A stretch of 5,339 bases of DNA from Solirubrobacteraceae bacterium (GTDB lineage: Bacteria > Actinomycetota > Thermoleophilia > Solirubrobacterales > Solirubrobacteraceae), in assembly GCA_016462625.1 (NCBI GenBank), contig JAEMSV010000187.1:1-5339 (forward strand), given 5' to 3'. This document shows positions 1 to 5,339 of this stretch, in pieces. Position 1 is the first letter of the stretch. Each line of letters begins with the position of its first letter. The translations under genes were made by a program, and so were the position numbers. The notes below the pieces were generated by a model that saw only the letters and a list, made by a program, of their open reading frames with translations, searched no databases and was not told where the DNA came from.

Positions 1-1612
1 GGGTGGGGGCGGGCGCCGGCCCAGGCGTTGCGAGCAGGTCTGGCCACATGACCGTTTCCGGCTGGTGGCTGAAGCGCGCGGTCGCGGCCCGGCCGGAGGC
101 GCCGCCCGAGCGGAAGACCGTCGAGGCGACCCCGCTCATCAGCGGCGGGCTGTCGTACGCGAGGGTGCCGCCGCCGGCGGTGAAGGGGAGCGGCATGCCG
201 TCGCGGAACGCCCCCGTCACCGTGATCCCGGCGTTGTTGCGCGCCAGCGAAGCGGCGAGGGTCGCGGTGCCGTCCTGGGAGAGTGCGGCCGCGTCGCTCG
301 TCAGCGCAAGGACGATCCAGGTCGGCGCGGACACGGCGCCGGCCGCCGGGGTCATGATCCCGTCACAGTCGCCGACCGTCGCGGCAGGGCCCGAAGGCGG
401 CCCCGCGTTGCAGCCCCACCAGTTGTCCGCCGCTCGGACTCCGGTGACGCCCGTCCCGAGGGCGAGGCCGGTCTTCGCGCCTGACGCGGGGTTGTCGACG
501 AGCTGGTTCGCCCGCACGAGCGTGTCGGCCGGGACCCGGCCCTGAGGGTTCGCGCCGAGGAGCAGTCCCTGGGTGAACAGGCCCACGTCGTTGCCGGTCA
601 CGGTCGCGCCCGGGACAGTGCCGGTGACCGCGATGCCGGCGCGCGGCGTCGTGGTGTCGCCACCCCGGAGCACGTTGTCCGCGACCCGGACGCCGGCCGT
701 GAACGTCCCGACCGCGGGGTTCCCAGCGAGGTCGATCGTGCGCACGGTGATTCCGGAGCCGTAGGCGCTATGGAGCGTGTTGCCCGAGATCTGGACCGGC
801 GCGGTGAACGAGGCCGGCGCGAGGCCAGAGAACCCGGCGGACACACCGATCCCGCTCCCGTTGCGGATCGTGTTGCGGCGGAACGTCTGAGCGCCCGTGA
901 CGGCGTAGGGCGCACCACCCCATGTGTACGCGAAGATCGCGAAGTCGGCGCGGGACTGCTGCGTCTCGAGATACGAGTCCTCCACGGTGACCGGCCCGCG
1001 GTGGCGGCCGAACTGGATCGAGTTGCCGCGCGTCTGCACGGTCGTGAGCCGTTGGAAGACGGTGCGGCCCGCGTTGTTGTCCGCGTAGAACGGGTTCTCG
1101 GTGCTGGCCGTCCCGCCGGTGAACTCCAGGTCGCGGGCGGTGAGGTCGATGCCCGCGCCCGTGCCGGGGTTCAGGTAGATCGCCGACGCTGCACCGCTGC
1201 CCTGGCGCCCGGTTCGGATGAACGTCAGCTGCTCGACGGTCTGCGTGGTTCCGGCGGCGGCAGCCGCGTAGCGCAGGCCGCCCTGGGCGCCGAGGGTGGT
1301 CGTATTGGCCCCGTCGAGCACCGTCGGGGGCGCATCCGCTGTCGCCCCGCTGATGGTGAGGCTCTTGGTGACGGCGATCGATGAGGTCAGGGTGAATTCG
1401 CCGGAGCCGATCGCGACGGTGTCGCCCGCTGCGGCGCGCGTCTGGATCGCGTACCGGGGCGACGCGCAGGGTGCCGACACGTCGCCGCAGGCGGCGCCGT
1501 CGCTGCCGCCGAGCTCCACGTGGATCGTCCCGGCGTCGGCCTGGCCCGGCGAAGCGAGCGCGGCGACCGACGCGACGAGCAGGACTCGAGTGGAGATGGG
1601 AAGGCAGTGCAC
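1..1612 (-). CDS. Exported right-handed parallel beta-helix protein with a C-terminal Ig-like region (3' end beyond window)
   Basis: Open from a GTG at 1612-1610 to the left edge, about 537 codons without a stop. An AAGG lies 9 bases before the GTG, and the only earlier in-frame region is a short stretch back to a stop at 1669-1667, so this start is favoured. Residues 1-27 form a signal peptide: an Arg at 9, a hydrophobic run (VLLVASVAALA) and an Ala-Asp-Ala cleavage site, so the product is probably exported. Next comes a typical beta-helix opening (GTIHVELGGSDG, a Cys pair near 42 and 49, then AAGDTVAIGSGEF). Asn-centred rungs follow near residues 247, 278, 313, 341, 369 and 397, the last being DNWWGCNAGP. 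From about 430 to 520 the sequence resembles a bacterial Ig-like domain (DGTATLAASLARNNAG, FRDGMPLPF). A Pro/Ala-rich linker (PGPAPAPT) meets the edge, so another domain or wall anchor may follow. Such folds are common in polysaccharide-binding or -cleaving proteins and surface proteins; no catalytic residues could be assigned, and the substrate is unknown. It may be co-transcribed with the membrane-protein gene upstream. Confidence 0.88.
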   Translation of the reverse strand, partial: MHCLPISTRVLLVASVAALASPGQADAGTIHVELGGSDGAACGDVSAPCASPRYAIQTRAAAGDTVAIGSGEFTLTSSIAVTKSLTISGATADAPPTVLDGANTTTLGAQGGLRYAAAAAGTTQTVEQLTFIRTGRQGSGAASAIYLNPGTGAGIDLTARDLEFTGGTASTENPFYADNNAGRTVFQRLTTVQTRGNSIQFGRHRGPVTVEDSYLETQQSRADFAIFAYTWGGAPYAVTGAQTFRRNTIRNGSGIGVSAGFSGLAPASFTAPVQISGNTLHSAYGSGITVRTIDLAGNPAVGTFTAGVRVADNVLRGGDTTTPRAGIAVTGTVPGATVTGNDVGLFTQGLLLGANPQGRVPADTLVRANQLVDNPASGAKTGLALGTGVTGVRAADNWWGCNAGPPSGPAATVGDCDGIMTPAAGAVSAPTWIVLALTSDAAALSQDGTATLAASLARNNAGITVTGAFRDGMPLPFTAGGGTLAYDSPPLMSGVASTVFRSGGASGRAATARFSHQPETVMWPDLLATPGPAPAPT

Positions 1613-1621
1613 AGCCGATCG

Positions 1622-1625
1622 CCTT
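1622..1625 (-). promoter_or_regulatory. Ribosome binding site of the beta-helix gene
   Basis: AAGG on the minus strand, 9 bases before the GTG at 1612. It is the best Shine-Dalgarno match in the 54-base gap after the membrane-protein gene and supports the GTG start, which puts the signal peptide exactly at the N terminus. A 5-bp inverted repeat (GCTCG/CGAGC, 9-base loop, 1626-1644) sits directly before it. It is too short and lacks the U-run needed for an intrinsic terminator. The gap shows no other clear signal, which fits transcriptional read-through from the gene upstream. Confidence 0.5.
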
Positions 1626-1666
1626 GCTCGGTTGTATCGCGAGCCACGCCCGCAGCGCGCCAGTCG

Positions 1667-2677
1667 TCAGGCCGTTGCGGCGGCGTCGGGCGCCGGCTCG
1701 TCCTCGTCGTCGCCGTACCGCTTGCCGAGCAGGACGGCGCCGACGACGCCGAACGGGATCGGCAGCCAGAAGGAGACGAGGCGGTAGGCGAGCGTCGCCA
1801 GGACCGCGGCGCCGCCGCTCACGCCGGCGAGCGCCAGGGTGCCGGTCAGTCCCGCCTCGACGAAGCCGAGACCGCCGGGCGTCAGCGGGATCTGCCCGAG
1901 CGCCTGGGCGATGACGAACGCCAGCAGGACCACGGCGGGGGAGGGGTGCGCGCCGACGGCTGCGAGGGCGGCCAGGAGGGTGGCGAAGTCGAGCAGCCAG
2001 CGGCCGATCGCGGCCAGCAGCGCCTCCCACCACCGCGCGCCCATCACCCGCAGGATGAGCCCGCGCTCCTCGAGCAACCGCGCGGGGATGTCCGTGCGCG
2101 GTGTGCGCTTGCGGCGCAGTCTGTTGCGCGCCTTCTGCACCCACTCGCCGACGACCTCCAGCGGTCGGTCGAGGACGAGCATCACGACGCCGCCCGCGAA
2201 GAGGACGAGCAGGACCGACAGGCCCGCGCCGGTGCCGCGCAGGAGGTTGGCGTCCGCGTGGACGCCGCTGAGCAGCGAGGGGATCGCGAGGATCGGCAGG
2301 GCGAGCAGGACGGCGAACACGAGCAGGTTCGACGCCGTCAGGCCGGTCACCGAGATGCCGGTCGGCACGCCTGCGCGGTTGAGGTAGCGGTACTGGAGCG
2401 CGGCCCCCGCCGCGCCGCCGCCGGGCACGACGCGGGCGAACGCATTGCCGGCGAGCTGGGACCAGATGACGACGAACCAGTCGCGCGTGTCGACCGCGAT
2501 GGCCTGCAGCGCCCACAGGCAGGCAAAGGAACCGGCCTGCAGGACGATCATCGCGAGCAGCCACCAGACCGAGAGCTTGGTCAGGTCGTCATAGGAACCG
2601 AAGACCTGGACGAGCGTCGGTGCGAGCAGGTAGAGCGAGATGCCGGTGACGGCGAAGAACGCGATGCGCTTCAGCAC
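1667..2677 (-). CDS. Lysylphosphatidylglycerol synthase TM-domain / UPF0104 (YbhN-like) integral membrane protein
   Basis: A complete 336-residue protein starting at GTG 2677; an in-frame TGA lies a short way upstream with no ATG, GTG or TTG between, so the start is nearly forced. Hydrophobic segments are seen near residues 5-27, 37-62, 67-80, 108-136, 150-170, 218-241, 247-262 and 280-317, consistent with a polytopic inner-membrane protein. Family motifs are present: N78..RVVPGGG (78-88) followed by an R-containing YRYL and G103; Q258-x-x-G-Q-I-P-L-T-P-G-G-L-G-F-V-E (258-274); and YRLVSFWLP (298-306). A basic loop (about 182-194, KARNRLRRKRTPR) should face the cytoplasm, and the protein ends in an acidic, Ala/Pro-rich tail (DDEDEPAPD). 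In MprF the related domain flips aminoacylated phosphatidylglycerol, but here the C-terminal synthase domain is absent and the length fits the stand-alone family. Lipid or lipid-linked transport is therefore a family-based inference; the substrate is unknown. It is the first gene of a possible two-gene unit with the exported beta-helix protein and is divergent from the AddB-like gene. Confidence 0.9.
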   Translation of the reverse strand: MLKRIAFFAVTGISLYLLAPTLVQVFGSYDDLTKLSVWWLLAMIVLQAGSFACLWALQAIAVDTRDWFVVIWSQLAGNAFARVVPGGGAAGAALQYRYLNRAGVPTGISVTGLTASNLLVFAVLLALPILAIPSLLSGVHADANLLRGTGAGLSVLLVLFAGGVVMLVLDRPLEVVGEWVQKARNRLRRKRTPRTDIPARLLEERGLILRVMGARWWEALLAAIGRWLLDFATLLAALAAVGAHPSPAVVLLAFVIAQALGQIPLTPGGLGFVEAGLTGTLALAGVSGGAAVLATLAYRLVSFWLPIPFGVVGAVLLGKRYGDDEDEPAPDAAATA

Positions 2678-2683
2678 CGGTGG

Positions 2684-2689
2684 ACCGTA
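2684..2689 (-). promoter_or_regulatory. Putative -10 element for the membrane-protein gene (leaderless start)
   Basis: On the minus strand the hexamer TACGGT matches the actinobacterial TANNNT -10 pattern and ends 6 bases before the GTG at 2677. That spacing would place the transcription start at, or within a base or two of, the start codon. It agrees with the lack of a Shine-Dalgarno sequence before this GTG. No good -35 hexamer is seen at the expected distance, where the sequence is inside the opposite gene. A TANNNT match is frequent by chance, so the position, rather than the motif, is the main support. Confidence 0.35.
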
Positions 2690-2693
2690 TCGT
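2688..2693 (+). promoter_or_regulatory. Putative -10 element for the AddB-like gene
   Basis: TATCGT on the plus strand matches TANNNT and ends 10 bases before the ATG at 2704, predicting a leader of only a few bases. It shares two bases with the opposite-strand -10 candidate, so the two genes could not easily initiate at the same moment. The expected -35 position (about 2665-2670) lies in the start of the membrane-protein gene and is a poor match to TTGACA. This is a motif-and-position inference only. Confidence 0.33.
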
Positions 2694-2695
2694 CC

Positions 2696-2699
2696 GAGG
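2696..2699 (+). promoter_or_regulatory. Ribosome binding site of the AddB-like gene, with short spacing
   Basis: GAGG lies 4 bases before the ATG at 2704, a shorter gap than usual. It favours this ATG over an in-frame GTG at 2680, which has no Shine-Dalgarno sequence and would nearly touch the opposite gene's start codon. If the -10 at 2688-2693 is real, transcription would begin at about this point, so the GAGG could be partly or wholly missing from the message and translation could be effectively leaderless. Confidence 0.4.
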
Positions 2700-2703
2700 C
2701 GGC

Positions 2704-5339
2704 ATGCCCCTCACGCTCGTCACCGGACCCGCGAACAGCGAGAAGGCCGGCGCCGTCCTCGACGGATTCCGCAAGGCGATCGACGACGGGGCGCTCCTCG
2801 TCGTGCCGACGTTCCCCGACGTCGAGCGGCTGCGGCTCCAGCTCGCGGAGGAGGGGCTGGTGTTCGGGCTGCGGGTCGAGCGGTTCGCCGGGCTGTTCGA
2901 GGAGATCGTGCGCCGCACCGGGACCCGCGGCCGGGCCCTCGGGGCGACGGCGAGGCTGCGCGTTGTCGCCGCCGCGGTGGCCGATGCGCCCCTCGATGTG
3001 CTCGCCGACGCGGCGGCCACGCCCGGCTTCACGCGCGCCCTCGCACGGCTCGTCGACGAGCTCACCGAGCTGCGGATCACGCCCCAGCGGTTCTTCCAGG
3101 CGCTCCGGGCCTGGGGCGGGGAGGACGCGTCCCGCACTGCCTATGGCGAGGAGCTCGCCGGCCTGTACTCCGCGTATGTGCGGCGACTGGAGCGGGTCGG
3201 CCGCCCGGACCCGGTCACCCGCCGGCTGGCGGCGCTCGACGCCCTGCGCCGTGACCCGGTGCGGTGGGGCGGTACGCCGGTCTTCCTCTATGGCTTCGAC
3301 GACCTGACCGAGCTCGAGCGCGACGCGCTGGAGTCGCTCGGCCGCGCGACGGACGTCACGGTGTCGCTGAACTTCGAGGCGGGCCGCGGAGCGTTCGCGG
3401 GGCGCGCCCGCACCGTCGCGGAGCTGGTGCCCGTGGTGGACCGGCACCGCGAGCTGCCGCCCCGCGCCGAGCACTACGCCGAAGGCTCGCGCGAGGCGCT
3501 GCATCACCTCGAGCGCCGGCTGTTCGAGCCGCCGGACGGCGCGCTGTTCGAGACGGTGGCCGCAGGCGGCGCCGTGGAGCTGCTGGAGGGCGGCGGGGAG
3601 CGCGCGGAGCTGGAGCTGGTCGCCGAGCGGATCTCCCGGCTCCTGCGCGAGGACGGCCTGGCGCCCGACGAGATCGCGGTCGTGCTGCGGTCCGTCGAGG
3701 ATTCGGCCGCGCTCGTGGAGCAGGTCTTCGCCGCGGCCGGCGTGCCGGTGGCGATCGACCGCCAGGTGCCCTTCGGGCGGCTCCCGATCGGCCGGGCGGT
3801 CCTCGCGCTGCTCCGGGCGGCGCTCCTCGACGGGACCGCAGGCGACCTGCTGACGTGGCTGCGCTCGCCGGGGCTGGTCCGCACGGCGGGCTGGGTCGAC
3901 GACGTCGAGCGGATCGCGCGGCTGACGGGCGCGCGAACCGCCGCGGACGCCCGGGTCATCTGGGAGGCGCAGCCGCGCCATTGGCCGCTGGAAGCGCTCG
4001 ACCGGGTAGCTGCGGCGGCGGATGCCGGGGGCGCCGAGCTGCCGCGCCGTGTGGCGGCCGAGCTGACGGCGCTCCTCGCCGCGCCGTATCGCGACACCGA
4101 ACCGGAGGGCGACCCCGGGGGGCGCCCCGGGCCGGTGCTCGGTCCCGAGGAGGCGGTGGATGCCGCCGCGGTCACCACCGCCCGGCGGGCGCTCGAGGAG
4201 CTCGCCGCGCTGGCCGATCGCGACGGCTCGCTGGCCTGCTCGGCGCACGACGTCATCGCGCTGCTGTCCGACCTGAAGGTGCGCATCACGAGCCGCGCCG
4301 CCGGTGGCGCCGTCGCGGTCACCGATCCCCTGACGATTCGTGCCCGGCGCGTCCGGGCGCTGTTCGCCTGCCGTCTCCAGGAGGGCGTCGTGCCCCGTCC
4401 GGCTCGGCCCGACGCGCTGCTCGGCGACAGCGAGCGCCAGGAGATCGCGCTCGCCTCGAGCCTCGTGCTGCGCCGCCGGGCCGACGAGCTGGACGCCGAG
4501 CGGTACCTGTTCTACGCGACGGTCTCGCGTCCCGAGGAGCTGCTCGTCCTGTCGTGGCACATCGCCGACGATGGCGGTGACCCGGCGGTCCGGTCGTTCT
4601 TCGTCGACGACGTCGTGGATCTGTTTGCCGACGATCTCGATGCCCGCATCGTGCGGCGTCCGCTCGGCGCCGTGGGCTGGGAGGGGGAGGATGCAGGCCC
4701 GCCCGCCCGCGACGCGCTGCGCCGCGCGGCGCTCGAGGCCCCGCGGCGGATGGAGCCGCCGCTCGCGCCGCTGCGGGACCCCGCGGTCCTCGGCGCACTG
4801 GCGGGCCGGCCGGCCTGGTCGGCCTCCCAGCTGGAGGTCTTCGCGAGCTGCCCGGTGAAGTGGTTCGTCGAGCGGGGACTGCGCCCGGAGGGGCTGGAGC
4901 CCGATCCCGAGGCGATGGCGAAGGGCGCGCTCGCCCACGCCGCGCTCGAGGCCATGGTCCACGGACTGGAGGGCGACACCAGGCTGACCCCGGAGCGGCT
5001 GCCCGAGCTGCGCCGCCTGGTGCGGGATGCGCTCGCCGAGCTCGCCGGCAGGCACCAGCTCTCCACGGACCCGGCGCGGACCCGGGCGATCGCGCACCGG
5101 CTGGAGCGGGACCTCATCCGCTACGTCGAGCACGCGGTCAGCACGTCGAGCCCGCTGGTCCCGCGGCGGACCGAGGTCGCCTTCGGCGGCGCCGACGATG
5201 ACCTGCCCGCGTACACGCTCTCCGAGGGCGTCGCGATCACCGGCCGCATCGACCGCGTCGACGTGACGCCGGACGGGCGGGCGATCGTCGTCGACTACAA
5301 GGGCAAGACCGCGACCGCGCACGCGAAGTGGGTCGACGA
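2704..5339 (+). CDS. AddB/RecB-type PD-(D/E)XK nuclease family protein with a helicase-like N-terminal region (3' end beyond window)
   Basis: Open from ATG 2704 to the right edge, 878 full codons without a stop. The N terminus is PLTLVTGPANSEKAGAVL: the position of a UvrD-type Walker A, but GPANSEKA lacks the usual GK[S/T], so ATP binding there is doubtful. Further helicase-like landmarks follow in UvrD/AddB order: VFLYGFDDLTELE (193-205), ERAELELVAERI (299-310), DEIAVVLR (322-329), GVPVAIDRQVPF (about 346-357), LFACRLQEGVVPR (553-565) and ERYLFYATVSRPEELLVL (599-616). The nuclease domain starts at SASQLEVFASCPVKWF (706-721), then KGALAHAALE with H745, E824, GRIDRVD with D850, and VVDYKGK with D864 and K866, the expected H, D and DxK metal-site residues. 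The downstream Gln/Tyr motif is outside the window. Proteins of this type usually work with a UvrD/AddA-like partner to unwind and resect double-strand DNA ends for RecA-dependent repair in the cytoplasm. Such proteins are often around 1000 residues, so perhaps 100-200 are missing. It could instead be a RecB-family exonuclease with another role; AddB-like is the better fit because of the long helicase-like region. Confidence 0.9.
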   Translation, partial: MPLTLVTGPANSEKAGAVLDGFRKAIDDGALLVVPTFPDVERLRLQLAEEGLVFGLRVERFAGLFEEIVRRTGTRGRALGATARLRVVAAAVADAPLDVLADAAATPGFTRALARLVDELTELRITPQRFFQALRAWGGEDASRTAYGEELAGLYSAYVRRLERVGRPDPVTRRLAALDALRRDPVRWGGTPVFLYGFDDLTELERDALESLGRATDVTVSLNFEAGRGAFAGRARTVAELVPVVDRHRELPPRAEHYAEGSREALHHLERRLFEPPDGALFETVAAGGAVELLEGGGERAELELVAERISRLLREDGLAPDEIAVVLRSVEDSAALVEQVFAAAGVPVAIDRQVPFGRLPIGRAVLALLRAALLDGTAGDLLTWLRSPGLVRTAGWVDDVERIARLTGARTAADARVIWEAQPRHWPLEALDRVAAAADAGGAELPRRVAAELTALLAAPYRDTEPEGDPGGRPGPVLGPEEAVDAAAVTTARRALEELAALADRDGSLACSAHDVIALLSDLKVRITSRAAGGAVAVTDPLTIRARRVRALFACRLQEGVVPRPARPDALLGDSERQEIALASSLVLRRRADELDAERYLFYATVSRPEELLVLSWHIADDGGDPAVRSFFVDDVVDLFADDLDARIVRRPLGAVGWEGEDAGPPARDALRRAALEAPRRMEPPLAPLRDPAVLGALAGRPAWSASQLEVFASCPVKWFVERGLRPEGLEPDPEAMAKGALAHAALEAMVHGLEGDTRLTPERLPELRRLVRDALAELAGRHQLSTDPARTRAIAHRLERDLIRYVEHAVSTSSPLVPRRTEVAFGGADDDLPAYTLSEGVAITGRIDRVDVTPDGRAIVVDYKGKTATAHAKWVD

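Noticed and set aside
1626..1644. Inverted repeat GCTCG/CGAGC between the two minus-strand genes as a terminator
   Set aside because: The stem is only 5 bp and no T-run follows it on the minus strand; a Shine-Dalgarno-like AAGG follows instead.
768..2564. A 598-codon minus-strand open frame crossing the beta-helix and membrane-protein genes
   Set aside because: It is a shifted frame over two well-supported genes, is Arg-rich and low in complexity, and shows none of the membrane or beta-helix features of the true frames.
2680..2682. GTG as an earlier start for the AddB-like gene
   Set aside because: It has no Shine-Dalgarno sequence, lies two bases from the opposite gene's start codon, and would put the candidate -10 inside the coding region; the ATG at 2704 gives the N terminus expected of the family.
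1520..3307. A 595-codon plus-strand open frame spanning the divergent junction
   Set aside because: It runs antisense to the membrane protein and then out of frame through the start of the AddB-like gene; its composition is Arg/Ser/Gly-rich with no domain.
3264..4580. A 438-codon plus-strand open frame inside the AddB-like gene
   Set aside because: It is a shifted frame of a gene whose first frame has clear motifs; its product is almost entirely Arg, Gly and Ala.
2671..5322. An 883-codon open frame on the minus strand opposite the AddB-like gene
   Set aside because: Its translation is dominated by Arg, Gly, Ala, Pro and Gln with no recognisable domain, and it lies antisense to a frame carrying ordered helicase-like and nuclease motifs. 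Long antisense open frames are expected in such GC-rich genes.
1..5339. CRISPR arrays, tRNA or rRNA genes, insertion sequences, or phage attachment sites
   Set aside because: On reading both strands I saw no spaced direct repeats, cloverleaf-like segments, rRNA signatures, transposase motifs or terminal inverted repeats.

Overview
The window is very GC-rich (by eye about 70% or more; not computed) and almost fully coding, with strong G/C preference at third codon positions and both ATG and GTG starts. Codon use, the secreted beta-helix protein with a DNWWGCNAGP signature and the AddB-like protein together suggest a high-GC actinobacterium, probably of the class Thermoleophilia (Solirubrobacterales-like). 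That placement is inference from family resemblance, not from a phylogenetic marker.

Three genes fill the window. On the minus strand, reading right to left, a complete gene for an eight-ish-helix membrane protein of the lysylphosphatidylglycerol synthase TM / UPF0104 (YbhN-like) family (2677 to 1667) is followed after 54 bases by a gene for an exported right-handed beta-helix protein (1612 to 1), which is still open at the left edge. On the plus strand, starting only 26 bases from the membrane-protein start, a long gene (2704 to 5339, still open at the right edge) encodes an AddB/RecB-type protein: a helicase-like module without a good Walker A motif, followed by a PD-(D/E)XK nuclease domain of which motifs H, D and DxK are visible. 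Because the two outer genes run off the window, a search that demands both a start and a stop misses them, while several long wrong-frame open frames lie on top of them.

The two minus-strand genes may be one transcript (same strand, short gap, no convincing terminator), but their products have no clear shared pathway beyond acting at or outside the membrane. The plus-strand gene belongs to DNA break repair and recombination; its usual partner, a UvrD/AddA-like helicase-nuclease, would be expected just beyond the right edge. The two units are divergent, and the 26-base gap holds two overlapping TANNNT (-10-like) hexamers, one per strand, placed so that the minus-strand message would be leaderless. 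I found no tRNA, rRNA, CRISPR array, mobile element or long repeat. No wholly new system is evident; the points most worth checking are the AddB-like protein with a degenerate ATP site and the compact divergent promoter.
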